DNA from: Plasmopara viticola
Taxonomy: Eukaryota; Oomycota; Peronosporomycetes; Peronosporales; Peronosporaceae
Length of the DNA stretch: 64,000 nt
NCBI GenBank assembly: GCA_001695595.3
Contig: MBPM02000076.1
Span: 1-64,000 of the forward strand
Reading direction: 5' to 3'
The notes beneath the pieces are model-generated. The model did not search any database, was not told the DNA's origin, and saw only the letters and a list, made by a program, of their open reading frames with translations. How positions within the stretch are numbered: position 1 is the first letter of the stretch; each line of letters opens with the position of its first letter. Below, piece by piece: positions 21,328 to 32,766 of the stretch. Both the position numbers and the translations under genes were made by a program.

Positions 21328-21618
21328 CTTGATGTTACGGCTTGTGCCTTTAGGTTGGGTTTGCCCGCCTTGTACTAAAGCCTTGTCTTATTCTTCCGTG
21401 CTGCTCCTCTCTTTTAGACTGAGTTCAAATGGCGTCAACCAGATTCACCAAAACTTGCTAAAAAGCGTTTGTGTTTTTAAAGTAGGTCCTGTCAGTGGAG
21501 TAGCAAATGGCGCTGTGCTAGATAAGCTCAGATGTCTTAGTTGAGCGCGAAGGAGGTATGCGACGTTTTTGTATGTTTTAACGTGAAAGTCAGTTAACAA
21601 CCGAGTGTAGCTAAGTTG

Positions 21619-21876
21619 AAAGTTGTCATGTATTTAATCTTAACACAACCTATACCTTCTCGGCTTGGCTAGGATTTCTACATTTACATTTTTAGTCTGA
21701 AGATTCTTTTTCGTCTTGTTATCGTTTTATTCTTGATCGGGGTCGGAAATATTTCGCTTGGGGCCGTCCTCTCCCCAAGTCTGGTTGATTACGAAGTTTG
21801 TCCGGTGTGGGGCTCGAACCCGCACCACACACCGTAAGGACCAGAAGCATAATCCACTAACCCACGCCACCGGGTC
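21619..21876 (-). mobile_element. tRNA-derived SINE, copy 20
   Basis: 258 bp. The stub has GCTAAGTTG in place of GCTCAGTTG. Confidence 0.86.
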
Positions 21877-21878
21877 AA

Positions 21879-21981
21879 CCGAGTGTAGCTCAGTTGGTAG
21901 AGCGATTGACTGTAGTGTTCGATACTGAGCTCAGTAAACTCGGAAATCAATTGGTCGCTGGTTCGATTTCGGCCACTCGGA
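21879..21981 (+). tRNA. tRNA-Tyr(GUA), restored behind SINE copy 20
   Basis: C61 is T and the intron has GTAAACT. Confidence 0.9.
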
Positions 21982-22275
21982 CTTGATGTTACGGCTTGTA
22001 TTATTCGCCTTTAGGTTGGCTTTGCCTTTGCACTAAAGCCTTGTCTTATTCTTCCGTGCTGCTCCTCTCTTTTGACTAAGTTAAAATGGCGTCAACCAGA
22101 TTCACCAAAACTTGCTAAAAAGCGTTTGTGTTTTTAAAGTAGGTCCTGTCAGTGGAGTGGCAAATGGCGCTGTGCTAGATAAGCTCAGATGTCTTAGTTG
22201 AGCGCGAAGGAGGTATGCGACGTTTTTGTATGTTTTAACGTGAAAGTCAGTTAACAACCGAGTGTAGCTCAGTTG

Positions 22276-22532
22276 AAAGTTGTCATGTATTTAATCTTAA
22301 CACAACCTATACCTTCTCGGCTTGGCTAGGATTTCTACATTTACATTTTTAGTCTGAAGATTCTTTTTCGTCTTGTTATCGTTTTATTCTTGATCGGGTC
22401 GGAAATATTTCGCTTGGGGCCGTCCTCTCCCCAAGTCTGGTTGATTACGAAGTTTGTCCGGTGTGGGGCTCGAACCCGCACCACAGACCGTGAGGACCAG
22501 AAGCATAATCCACTAACCCACGCCACCGGGTC
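22276..22532 (-). mobile_element. tRNA-derived SINE, copy 21
   Basis: 257 bp. One G is lost (GATCGGGTCGG). Confidence 0.86.
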
Positions 22533-22534
22533 GA

Positions 22535-22637
22535 CCGAGTGTAGCTCAGTTGGTAGAGCGATTGACTGTAGTGTTCGATGCTGAGCTCAGTTTACTCGGA
22601 AATCAATTGGTCGCTGGTTCGATTCCGGCCACTCGGA
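22535..22637 (+). tRNA. tRNA-Tyr(GUA), restored behind SINE copy 21
   Basis: Exons are consensus. The intron has the GATGCTG...GTTTACT variant. Confidence 0.93.
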
Positions 22638-22932
22638 CTTGATGTTACGGCTTGTATTATTCGCCTTTAGGTTGGCTTTGCCCTTGTACTAAAGCCTTGT
22701 CTTATTCTTCCGTGCTGCTCCTCTCTTTTAGACTAAGTTAAAATGGCGTCAACCAGATTCACCAAAACTTGCTAAAAAGCGTTTGTGTTTTTAAAGTAGG
22801 TCCTGTCAGTGGAGTAGCAAATGGCGCTGTGCTAGATAAGCTCAGATGTCTTAGTTGAGCGCGAAGGAGGTATGCGACGTTTTTGTATGTTTTAACGTGA
22901 AAGTCAGTTAACAACCGAGTGTAGCTCAGTTG

Positions 22933-23190
22933 AAAGTTGTCATGTATTTAATCTTAACACAACCTATACCTTCTCGGCTTGGCTAGGATTTCTACATTTA
23001 CATTTTTAGTCTGAAGATTCTTTTTCGTCTTGTTATCGTTTTATTCTTGATCGGGGTCGGCAATATTTCGCTTGGGGCCGTCCTCTCCCCAAGTCTGGTT
23101 GATTACGAAGTTTGTCCGGTGTGGGGCTCGAACCCGCACCACACACCGTAAGGACCAGAAGCATAATCCACTAACCCACGCCACCGGGTC
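22933..23190 (-). mobile_element. tRNA-derived SINE, copy 22
   Basis: 258 bp, the last copy of the left cluster. No SINE follows for about 11.4 kb. Confidence 0.86.
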
Positions 23191-23192
23191 GA

Positions 23193-23295
23193 CCGAGTGT
23201 AGCTCAGTTGGTAGAGCGATTGACTGTAGTGTTCGATGCTGAGCTCAGTTTACTCGGAAATCAATTGGTCGCTGGTTCGATTCCGGCCACTCGGA
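23193..23295 (+). tRNA. tRNA-Tyr(GUA), restored behind SINE copy 22
   Basis: Exons are consensus. The intron has the GATGCTG...GTTTACT variant. Confidence 0.93.
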
Positions 23296-23572
23296 CTTGA
23301 TGTTACGGCTTGTATTATTCGCCTTAAGGTTGGCTTTGCCTTTGCACTAAAGCCTTGTCTTATTCTTCCGTGCTGCTCCTCTCTTTTAAATTAAGTCAAA
23401 AAGGCGTCAACCAGTTTGACCAAAACTTGCTAAAGAGCGTATGTGTTTTTAAAGAAGGTCCTGTCAGTGGAGTAGCAAATGGCGCTGTGCTAGATAAGCT
23501 CAGATGTCTTAGTTGAGCGCGAAGGAGGTATGCGACGTTTTTGTATGTTTTAACGTGAAAGTCAGTTAACAA

Positions 23573-23675
23573 CCGAGTGTACCTCAGTTGGTAGAGCGAT
23601 TGACTGTAGTTTTCGATACTGAGCTCAGTATACTCGGAAATCAATTGGTCGCTGGTTCGATTCCGGCCACTCGGA
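23573..23675 (+). tRNA. tRNA-Tyr(GUA), D-stem variant
   Basis: G10 is C, with the TTTTCG intron start. Confidence 0.8.
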
Positions 23676-23953
23676 ATTGATGTTACGGCTTGTTTTATTC
23701 GCCTTTAGGTTGGCTTTGCCTTTGCACTAAAGCCTTGTCTTATTCTTCCGTGCTGCTCCTCTCTTTTATATTAAGTCAAAATGGCGTCAACCAATTTGAC
23801 CCAAAACTTGCTAAAGAGCGTGTGTGTGTTTAAAGTAGGTCCTGTCAGTGGAGGAGCAAATGGCGCTGTGCTAGATAAGCTCAATTGTCTTAGTTGAGCG
23901 CGAAGGAAATATGCGACGTTTTTGTATGTTTTAACGTGAAAGGCAGTTAACAA

Positions 23954-24055
23954 TCGAGTGTAGCTCAGTTGGTAGAGCGATTGACTGTAGTGTTCGATAC
24001 TGAGCTCAGTATACTCGGAAATCAATTGTCGCTGATTCGATTCCGGCCACTCGAA
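23954..24055 (+). tRNA. tRNA-Tyr(GUA), variant, probably impaired
   Basis: Acceptor is TCGAGTG against CACTCGA, the variable region is TGTC and the T stem is GCTGA. Confidence 0.7.
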
Positions 24056-24332
24056 CTTGATGTTACGGCTTGTATTATTCGCCTTTAGGTTGGCTTTGCC
24101 CTTGTACTAAAGCCTTGTCTTATTCTTCCGTGCTGCTCCTCTCTTTTAGACTAAGTTAAAATGGCGTCAACCAGATTCACCAAAACTTGCTAAAAAGCGT
24201 TTGTGTTTTTAAAGTAGGTCCTGTCAGTGGAGTAGCAAATGGCGCTGTGCTAGATAAGCTCAGATGTCTTAGTAGAGCGCGAAGGAGGTATGCGACGTTT
24301 TTGTATGTTTTAACGTGAAAGGCAGTTAACAA

Positions 24333-24435
24333 CCGAGTGTAGCTCAGTTGGTAGAGCGATTGACTGTAGTGTTCGATACTGAGCTCAGTATACTCGGAAA
24401 TCAATTGGTCGCTGGTTCGATTCCGGCCACTCGGA
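24333..24435 (+). tRNA. tRNA-Tyr(GUA), consensus copy
   Basis: Matches the reference structure throughout. Confidence 0.96.
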
Positions 24436-24712
24436 CTTGATGTTACGGCTTGTATTATTCGCCTTTAGGTTGGCTTTGCCCTTGTACTAAAGCCTTGTCT
24501 TATTCTTCCGTGCTGCTCCTCTCTTTTAGACTAAGTTAAAATGGCGTCAACCAGATTCACCAAAACTTGCTAAAGAGCGTGTGTGTGTTTCAAGTAGATC
24601 CAGTTAGTAGAGTAGCAAATGGCGCTGTGCTAGGTAAGCTCAGATGTCTTAGTTGAGCGTGAAGGAGGTATGCGACGTTTTTGTATGTTTTAACGTGAAA
24701 GTCAGTTAACAA

Positions 24713-24815
24713 CCGAGTGTAGCTCAGTTGGTAGAGCGATTGACTGTAGTGTTCGATACTGAGCTCAGTATACTCGGAAATCAATTGGTCGCTGGTTCGA
24801 TTCCGGCCACTCGGA
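24713..24815 (+). tRNA. tRNA-Tyr(GUA), consensus copy
   Basis: Matches the reference structure throughout. Confidence 0.96.
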
Positions 24816-25082
24816 CTTGATGTTACGGCTTGTATTATTCGCCTTTAGGTTGGCTTTGCCCTTGTACTAAAGCCTTGTCTTATTCTTCCGTGCTGCTCCT
24901 CTCTTTTAGACTAAGTTTAAAAGGAGTCAACCAGATTCACTAAAACTTGCAAAAGAGCGTGAGTGTGTTTCAAGTAGGTCCAGTTAGTAGAGTAGCAAAT
25001 GGCGCTGTGCTAGATGTCTTAGTTGAGCGTGAAGGAGGGATGCGACGTTTTTGTATGCTTTAACGTGAAAGTCAGTTAACAA

Positions 25083-25185
25083 CCGAGTGTAGCTCACTTT
25101 GTAGAGCGATTGACTGTAGTGTTCGATACTGAGCTCAGTATACTCGGAAATCAATTGGTCGCTGGTTCGATTCCGGCCACTCGGA
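25083..25185 (+). tRNA. tRNA-Tyr(GUA), D-loop variant
   Basis: The D loop reads ACTTTGTA, so G18 is lost. Stems are intact. Confidence 0.82.
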
Positions 25186-25461
25186 CTTGATGTTACGGCT
25201 TGTATTATTCGCCTTTAGGTTGGCTTTGCCTTTGCACTAAAGCCTTGTCTTATACTTCCGTGCTGCTCCTCTCTACTAAATTAAGTCAAAAGGCGTCAAC
25301 CAGTTTGACCAAAACTTGCTAAAGAGCGTGTGTTTTTTTAAAGTAGGTCCTGTCAGTGGAGTAGCAAATGGCGCTGTGCTTGATAAGCTCAGATGTCTTA
25401 GTTAAGCGTGAAGGAGGTATGCGACGTTTTTGTATGTTTTAACGTGAAAGGCAGTTAACAA

Positions 25462-25564
25462 CCGAGTGTAGCTCAGTTGGTAGAGCGATTGACTGTAGTG
25501 TTCGATACTGAGCTCAGTATACTCGGAAATCAATTGGTCGCTGGTTCGATTCCGGCCACTCGGA
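25462..25564 (+). tRNA. tRNA-Tyr(GUA), consensus copy
   Basis: Matches the reference structure throughout. Confidence 0.96.
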
Positions 25565-25840
25565 CTTGATGTTACGGCTTGTATTATTCGCCTTTAGGTT
25601 GGCTTTGCCTTTGTACCAAAGCCTTGTCTCATTCTTTCGTGCTGCTCCTCTCTTTTGGATGAAGTCAAAAGGGCGTCAATCAGTTTGACCAAAACCTTAA
25701 AAGAGCGTGTGTATTTTTGAAGTAGGTCCTGTCAGTGGAGTAGCAAAAGGCTCTGGGCTAGATAAGCTCAGATGTCTTAGATAAGCGTGAAGAAGGTATG
25801 CGACGTTTTTGTATGTTTTAACGTGATAGGCAGTTAACAA

Positions 25841-25943
25841 CCGAGTGTAGCTCAGTTGGTAGAGCGATTGACTGTGGTGTTCGATACTGAGCTCAGTATA
25901 CTCGGAAATCAATTGGTCGCTGGTTCGATTCCGGCCACCCGGA
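25841..25943 (+). tRNA. tRNA-Tyr body with GUG anticodon
   Basis: The loop reads CTGTGG, so the anticodon would be GUG (His). The acceptor 3' strand is CACCCGG, leaving an A-C mismatch. The Tyr body and intron are otherwise kept. Probably a pseudogene. Confidence 0.75.
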
Positions 25944-26221
25944 CTTGATGTTACGGCTTGTATTATTCGCCTTTAGGTTGGCTTTGCCTTTGCTCTAAAG
26001 CCTCGTCTTATTCTTCCGTGCTGCTCTTCTCTTTTGAATTAAGTCAAAAAGGCGTCAACCAGTTTGACCCAAAACTTGCTAAAGAGCGTGTGTGTTTTTG
26101 AAGTAGGTCCTGTCTGTGGAGTAGCATATGGCGCTGTGCTAGATAAGCTCAGATGTCTTAGTTGAGCGCGAAGGAAATATGCGACGTTTTTGTATGTTTT
26201 AACGTGAAAGGTAGTTAACAA

Positions 26222-26324
26222 CCGAGTGTAGCTCAGTTGGTAGAGCGATTGACTGTAGTGTTCGATACTGAGCTCAGTATACTCGGAAATCAATTGGTCG
26301 CTGGTTCGATTCCGGCCACTCGGA
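26222..26324 (+). tRNA. tRNA-Tyr(GUA), consensus copy
   Basis: Matches the reference structure throughout. Confidence 0.96.
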
Positions 26325-26600
26325 CTTGATGTTACGGCTTGTATTATTCGCCTTTAGGTTGGCTTTGCCTTTGTACTAAAGCCTTGTCTTATTCTTCCGT
26401 GCTGCTCCTCTCTTTTAAATGAAGTCAAAAAGGCGTCAACTTGTTTGACCAAAACCTTAAAAATGCGTGTGTGTTTTTGAAGTAGGTCCTGTCAGTGGAG
26501 TAGCAAATGGCGCTGTGCTAGATAAGCTCAGATGTCTTAGTTAAGCGTGAAGGAGGTTTGCGACGTTTTTGCATGTTTTAACGTGAAAAGCAGTCAACAA

Positions 26601-26703
26601 CCGAGTGTAGCTCAGTTGGTAGAGCGATTGACTGTAGTGTTCGAAATTGAGCTCAGTATACACGGAAATCAATTGGTCGCTGGTTCGATTCCGGCCACTC
26701 GGA
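26601..26703 (+). tRNA. tRNA-Tyr(GUA), broken intron hairpin
   Basis: Exons are consensus. The intron reads CGAAATTGAGCTC and ATACACGG, so the palindrome is interrupted. Confidence 0.92.
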
Positions 26704-26979
26704 CTTGATGTTACGGCTTGTATTATTCGCCTTTAGGTTGGCTTTGCCTTTGTACTAAAGCCTTGTCTTATTCTTCCGTGCTGCTCCTCTCCTTTAAATG
26801 AAGTCAAAAAGGCGTCAACTTGTTTGACCAAAACCTTAAAAATGCGTGTGTGTTTTTGAAGTAGGTCCTGTCAGTGGAGTAGCAAATGGCGCTGTGCTTG
26901 ATAAGCTCAGATGTCTTAGTTAAGCGTGAAGGAGGTATGCGACGTTTTTGTATGTTTTAACGTGAAAGGCAGTTAACAA

Positions 26980-27082
26980 CCGAGTGTAGCTCAGTTGGTA
27001 GAGCGATTGACTGTAGTGTTCGAAATTGAGCTCAGTATACACGGAAATCAATTGGTCGCTGGTTCGATTCCGGCCACTCGGA
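26980..27082 (+). tRNA. tRNA-Tyr(GUA), broken intron hairpin
   Basis: Same intron variant as 26601. Exons are consensus. Confidence 0.92.
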
Positions 27083-27358
27083 CTTGATGTTACTGCTTGT
27101 ATTATTCGCCTTTTGGTTGGCTTTGCCTTTGTACTAAAGCCTTGTCTTATTTTTCCGTGCTGCTCCTCTCTTTAAAATGAAGTCAAAAAGGCGTCAACCA
27201 GTTTGACCGAAACCTTAAAAGTGCGTGTGTGTTTTTGAAGTAGGTCCTGTCAGTGGAGTAGCATATGGCGCTTTTCTAGATAAGCTCAGATGTCCTAGTT
27301 GATCGTAAAAGAGGTATGCGACGTTTTTGCATGTCTTAACGTGAAAGGCGGTTAACAC

Positions 27359-27461
27359 TCGAGTGTAGCTCAGTTGGTAGAGCGATTGACTGTAGTGTTC
27401 GATACTGACCTCAGTATACTCGGAAATCAATTGGTCGCTGGTTCGATTCCGGCCACTCGGA
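27359..27461 (+). tRNA. tRNA-Tyr(GUA), U1-G72 variant
   Basis: Acceptor is TCGAGTG, which replaces the C1-G72 Tyr identity pair by a wobble. The intron has CTGACCTCAG. Confidence 0.85.
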
Positions 27462-27736
27462 CTTGATGTTACGGCTTGTATTATTCGCCTTTGGGTTGGC
27501 TTTGCCTTTGTACTAAAGCCTTGTCTTATTCTTCCGTGCTGCTCCTCTCCTTTAATGAAGTCAAAAAGGCGTCAACTAGTTTGACCAAAACCTTAAAAAT
27601 GCGTGTGTGTTTTTGAAGTAGGTCCTGTCAGTGGAGTAGCATATGGTGCTGTGCTAGATAAGCTCAGATGTCTTAGTTGAGCGTAAAGGAGGTATGCGAC
27701 GTTTTTGTATGTTTTAACGTGAAAGGCAGTTAACAA

Positions 27737-27839
27737 CCGAGTGTAGCTCAATTGGTAGAGCGATTGACTGTAGTGTTCGATACTGAGCTCAGTATACTCG
27801 GAAATCAATTGGTCGCTGGTTCGATTCCGGCCACTCGGA
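27737..27839 (+). tRNA. tRNA-Tyr(GUA)
   Basis: G15 is A in the D loop (AATTGGTA). Otherwise consensus. Confidence 0.93.
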
Positions 27840-28115
27840 CTTGATGTTACGGCTTGTATTATTCGCCTTTAGGTTGGCTTTGCCTTTGTACTAAAGCCTT
27901 GTCTTATTCTTCCGTGCTGCTCCTCTTCTATAAATGAACTCAAAAAGGCGTCAACCAGTTTGACCAAAACCTTAAAAAAGCGTGTGTGTTTTTGAAGTAG
28001 GTCCTGTCAGTGGAGTAGCAAATGGCGCTGTGCTTGATAAGCTCAGATGTCTTAGTTAAGCGTGAAGGAGGTTTGCGACGTTTTTGTATGTTTTAACGTG
28101 AAAGGCAGTCAACAA

Positions 28116-28218
28116 CCGAGTGTAGCTCAGTTGGTAGAGCGATTGACTGTAGTGTTCGATACTGAGCTCAGTATACTCGGAAATCAATTGGTCGCTAGTT
28201 CGATTCCGGCCACTCGGA
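28116..28218 (+). tRNA. tRNA-Tyr(GUA), T-stem variant
   Basis: T stem is GCTAG, an A-C mismatch at 52-62. Confidence 0.87.
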
Positions 28219-28495
28219 CTTGATGTTACGGCTTGTATTATTCGCCTTTAGGTTGGCTTTGCCTTTGTACTAAAGCCTTGTCTTATTCTTCCGTGCAGCT
28301 CCTCTCTTGCAAATGAAGTCAAAAAAGGCGTCAATCAGTTTGACCAAAACCTTAAAAAAGCGTGTGTGTTTTTGAAGTAGGTCTTGTCAGTGGAGTAGCA
28401 TATGGCGCTGTGCTAGATAAGCTCAGATGTCTTAGTTGAGCGTAAAGGAGGTATGCAACGTTTTTGTATGTCTAAACGTGAAAGGCGGTTAACAA

Positions 28496-28597
28496 TCGAG
28501 TGTAGCTCAGTTGGTAGAGCGATTGACTGTAGTGTTCGATACTGAGCTCAGTATACTCGGAAATCAATTGGTCGCTGGTTCGATCCGGCCACTCGGA
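28496..28597 (+). tRNA. tRNA-Tyr-like, T loop one base short
   Basis: Acceptor starts TCGAGTG and the T arm reads GCTGG-TTCGAT-CCGGC with a 6-nt loop, damaging the B box. Oldest visible copy of a lineage of 15. Probably a pseudogene. Confidence 0.75.
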
Positions 28598-28873
28598 CTT
28601 GATGTTACGGCTTGTATTATTCGCCTTTAGGTTGGCTTTGCCTTTGAACCAAAGCCTTGTCTTATTCTTCCGTGCTGCTCCTCTCTTTTAAATGAAGTCA
28701 AAAGGGCGTCAATCAGTTTGACCAAAACCTTAAAAGAGCGTGTGTATTTTTGAAGTAGGTCCTGTCAGTGGAGTAGCAAAAGGCTCTGGGCTAGATAAGC
28801 TCAGATGTCTTAGATAAGCGTGAAGAAGGTATGCGACGTTTTTGTATGTTTTAACGTGATAGGCAGTTAACAA

Positions 28874-28976
28874 CCGAGTGTAGCTCAGTTGGTAGAGCGA
28901 TTGACTGTGGTGTTCGATACTGAGCTCAGTATACTCGGAAATCAATTGGTCGCTGGTTCGATTCCGGCCACCCGGA
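28874..28976 (+). tRNA. tRNA-Tyr body with GUG anticodon (duplicate)
   Basis: Same GUG anticodon and CACCCGG acceptor as 25841, exactly 3033 bp away. A product of segmental duplication, not an independent change. Confidence 0.75.
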
Positions 28977-29254
28977 CTTGATGTTACGGCTTGTATTATT
29001 CGCCTTTAGGTTGGCTTTGCCTTTGCTCTAAAGCCTCGTCTTATTCTTCCGTGCTGCTCCTCTCTTTTGAATTAAGTCAAAAAGGCGTCAACCAGTTTGA
29101 CCCAAAACTTGCTAAAGAGCGTGTGTGTTTTTGAAGTAGGTCCTGTCTGTGGAGTAGCATATGGCGCTGTGCTAGATAAGCTCAGATGTCTTAGTTGAGC
29201 GCGAAGGAAATATGCGACGTTTTTGTATGTTTTAACGTGAAAGGTAGTTAACAA

Positions 29255-29357
29255 CCGAGTGTAGCTCAGTTGGTAGAGCGATTGACTGTAGTGTTCGATA
29301 CTGAGCTCAGTATACTCGGAAATCAATTGGTCGCTGGTTCGATTCCGGCCACTCGGA
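29255..29357 (+). tRNA. tRNA-Tyr(GUA), consensus copy
   Basis: Matches the reference throughout. Duplicate of 26222. Confidence 0.96.
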
Positions 29358-29632
29358 CTTGATGTTACGGCTTGTATTATTCGCCTTTAGGTTGGCTTTG
29401 CCTTTGTACTAAAGCCTTGTCTTATTCTTCCGTGCTGCTCCTCTCTTTTAAATGAAGTCAAAAAGGCGTCAACTTGTTTGACCAAAACCTTAAAAATGCG
29501 TGTGTGTTTTTGAAGTAGGTCCTGTCAGTGGAGTAGCAAATGGCGCTGTGCTTGATAAGCTCAGATGTCTTAGTTAAGCGTGAAGGAGGTTTGCGACGTT
29601 TTTGCATGTTTTAACGTGAAAGCAGTCAACAA

Positions 29633-29735
29633 CCGAGTGTAGCTCAGTTGGTAGAGCGATTGACTGTAGTGTTCGAAATTGAGCTCAGTATACACGGAAA
29701 TCAATTGGTCGCTGGTTCGATTCCGGCCACTCGGA
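29633..29735 (+). tRNA. tRNA-Tyr(GUA), broken intron hairpin
   Basis: Duplicate of 26601, with the same intron variant. Confidence 0.92.
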
Positions 29736-30011
29736 CTTGATGTTACGGCTTGTATTATTCGCCTTTAGGTTGGCTTTGCCTTTGTACTAAAGCCTTGTCT
29801 TATTCTTCCGTGCTGCTCCTCTCCTTTAAATGAAGTCAAAAAGGCGTCAACTTGTTTGACCAAAACCTTAAAAATGCGTGTGTGTTTTTGAAGTAGGTCC
29901 TGTCAGTGGAGTAGCAAATGGCGCTGTGCTTGATAAGCTCAGATGTCTTAGTTAAGCGTGAAGGAGGTATGCGACGTTTTTGTATGTTTTAACGTGAAAG
30001 GCAGTTAACAA

Positions 30012-30114
30012 CCGAGTGTAGCTCAGTTGGTAGAGCGATTGACTGTAGTGTTCGAAATTGAGCTCAGTATACACGGAAATCAATTGGTCGCTGGTTCGAT
30101 TCCGGCCACTCGGA
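30012..30114 (+). tRNA. tRNA-Tyr(GUA), broken intron hairpin
   Basis: Duplicate of 26980. Confidence 0.92.
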
Positions 30115-30390
30115 CTTGATGTTACTGCTTGTATTATTCGCCTTTTGGTTGGCTTTGCCTTTGTACTAAAGCCTTGTCTTATTTTTCCGTGCTGCTCCTC
30201 TCTTTAAAATGAAGTCAAAAAGGCGTCAACCAGTTTGACCGAAACCTTAAAAGTGCGTGTGTGTTTTTGAAGTAGGTCCTGTCAGTGGAGTAGCATATGG
30301 CGCTTTTCTAGATAAGCTCAGATGTCCTAGTTGATCGTAAAAGAGGTATGCGACGTTTTTGCATGTCTTAACGTGAAAGGCGGTTAACAC

Positions 30391-30493
30391 TCGAGTGTAG
30401 CTCAGTTGGTAGAGCGATTGACTGTAGTGTTCGATACTGACCTCAGTATACTCGGAAATCAATTGGTCGCTGGTTCGATTCCGGCCACTCGGA
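30391..30493 (+). tRNA. tRNA-Tyr(GUA), U1-G72 variant
   Basis: Duplicate of 27359. Confidence 0.85.
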
Positions 30494-30769
30494 CTTGATG
30501 TTACGGCTTGTATTATTCGCCTTTAGGTTGGCTTTGCCTTTGTACTAAAGCCTTGTCTTATTCTTCCGTGCTGCTCCTCTTCTATAAATGAACTCAAAAA
30601 GGCGTCAACCAGTTTGACCAAAACCTTAAAAAAGCGTGTGTGTTTTTGAAGTAGGTCCTGTCAGTGGAGTAGCAAATGGCGCTGTGCTTGATAAGCTCAG
30701 ATGTCTTAGTTAAGCGTGAAGGAGGTATGCGACGTTTTTGTATGTTTTAACGTGAAAGGCAGTCAACAA

Positions 30770-30872
30770 CCGAGTGTAGCTCAGTTGGTAGAGCGATTGA
30801 CTGTAGTGTTCGATACTGAGCTCAGTATACTCGGAAATCAATTGGTCGCTAGTTCGATTCCGGCCACTCGGA
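30770..30872 (+). tRNA. tRNA-Tyr(GUA), T-stem variant
   Basis: Duplicate of 28116 (GCTAG). The counterpart of 27737 is missing between this copy and 30391. Confidence 0.87.
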
Positions 30873-31149
30873 CTTGATGTTACGGCTTGTATTATTCGCC
30901 TTTAGGTTGGCTTTGCCTTTGTACTAAAGCCTTGTCTTATTCTTCCGTGCAGCTCCTCTCTTGCAAATGAAGTCAAAAAAGGCGTCAATCAGTTTGACCA
31001 AAACCTTAAAAAAGCGTGTGTGTTTTTGAAGTAGGTCTTGTCAGTGGAGTAGCATATGGCGCTGTGCTAGATAAGCTCAGATGTCTTAGTTGAGCGTAAA
31101 GGAGGTATGCAACGTTTTTGTATGTCTAAACGTGAAAGGCGGTTAACAA

Positions 31150-31251
31150 TCGAGTGTAGCTCAGTTGGTAGAGCGATTGACTGTAGTGTTCGATACTGAG
31201 CTCAGTATACTCGGAAATCAATTGGTCGCTGGTTCGATCCGGCCACTCGGA
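31150..31251 (+). tRNA. tRNA-Tyr-like, T loop one base short
   Basis: Duplicate of 28496. Confidence 0.75.
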
Positions 31252-31526
31252 CTTGATGTTACGGCTTGTATTATTCGCCTTTAGGTTGGCTTTGCCTTTG
31301 TACCAAAGCCTTGTCTTATTCTTCCGTGCTGCTCCTCTCTTTTAAATGAAGTCAAAAAGGCGTCAATCAGTTTGACTAACACCTTAAAAAAGCGTGTGTG
31401 TTTTTGAAGTAGGTCCTGTCAGTGGAGTTGCAAAAGCGCTGTGCTAGATAAGCTCAGATGTCTTAGTTGAAAGTGAAGGAGGTATGCGACGTTTTTGTAT
31501 GTTTTAACGTGAAAGTCAGTTAACAA

Positions 31527-31629
31527 CCGAGTGTAGCTCAGTTGGTAGATCGATTGACTGAAGCGTTCGATACTGAGCTCAGTATACACGGAAATCAATT
31601 GGTCGCTGGTTCGATTCCGGCCACTCGGA
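31527..31629 (+). tRNA. tRNA-Tyr body with GAA anticodon, broken D stem
   Basis: The loop reads CTGAAG (anticodon GAA, Phe). The D stem is GCTC/GATC with one mismatch. The intron ends ATACACGG. Confidence 0.78.
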
Positions 31630-31905
31630 CTCGATGTTACGGCTTGTATTATTCGCCTTTAGGTTGGCTTTGCCTTTGTACTAAAGCCTTGTCTTATTCT
31701 TCCGTGCTGCTCCTCTCCTTTAAATGAAGTCAAAAAGGCGTCAACAAGTTTGACCAAAACTTTAAAAAAGCGTGTGTGTTTTTGAAGTAGGTCCTGTCAG
31801 TGGAGTAGCAAATGGCGCTGTGCTAGATAAGCTCAGATGTCTTAGTCGATCGTAAAAGAGGTATGCGACGTTTTTGCATGTCTTAACGCGAAAGGCAGTG
31901 AACAA

Positions 31906-32008
31906 CCGAGTGTAGCTCAGTCGGTAGAGCGATTGACTGTAGTGTTCGATACTGAGCTCAGTATACTCGGAAATCAATTGGTCGCTGTTTCGATTCCGGC
32001 CACTCGGA
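31906..32008 (+). tRNA. tRNA-Tyr(GUA), T-stem variant
   Basis: G53 is T (GCTGT) and the D loop is AGTCGGTA. Confidence 0.83.
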
Positions 32009-32284
32009 CTTGATGTTACGGCTTGTATTATTCGCCTTTAGGTTGGCTTTGCCTTTGTACTAAAGCCTTGTCTTTTTCTTCCGTGCTGCTCCTCTCCTTT
32101 AAATGAAGTCAAAAAGGCGTCAACTTGTTTGACCAAAACCTTAAAAATGCGTGTGTGTTTTTGAAGTAGGTCCTGTCAGTGGAGTAGCAAATGGCGCTGT
32201 GCTTGATAAGCTCAGATGTCTTAGGTAAGCGTGAAGGAGGTATGCGACGTTTTTGTATGTTTTAACGTGAAAGGCAGTTAACAA

Positions 32285-32387
32285 CCGAGTGTAGCTCAGT
32301 TGGTAGAGCGATTGACTGTAGTGTTCGAAATTGAGCTCAGTATACACGGAAATCAATTGGTCGCTGGTTCGATTCCGGCCACTCGGA
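32285..32387 (+). tRNA. tRNA-Tyr(GUA), broken intron hairpin
   Basis: Exons are consensus. The intron is of the AAATTG/ACACGG type. Confidence 0.92.
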
Positions 32388-32663
32388 CTTGATGTTACTG
32401 CTTGTATTATTCGCCTTTTGGTTGGCTTTGCCTTTGTACTAAAGCCTTGTCTTATTTTTCCGTGCTGCTCCTCTCTTTAAAATGAAGTCAAAAAGGCGTC
32501 AACCAGTTTGACCGAAACCTTAAAAATGCGTGTGTGTTTTTGAAGTAGGTCCTGTCAGTGGAGTAGCATATGGCGCTTTTCTAGATAAGCTCAGATGTCC
32601 TAGTTGATCGTAAAAGAGGTATGCGACGTTTTTGCATGTCTTAACGTGAAAGGCGGTTAACAC

Positions 32664-32766
32664 TCGAGTGTAGCTCAGTTGGTAGAGCGATTGACTGTAG
32701 TGTTCGATACTGACCTCAGTATACTCGGAAATCAATTGGTCGCTGGTTCGATTCCGGCCACTCGGA
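32664..32766 (+). tRNA. tRNA-Tyr(GUA), U1-G72 variant
   Basis: TCGAGTG acceptor and CTGACCTCAG intron, third copy of this type. Confidence 0.85.
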
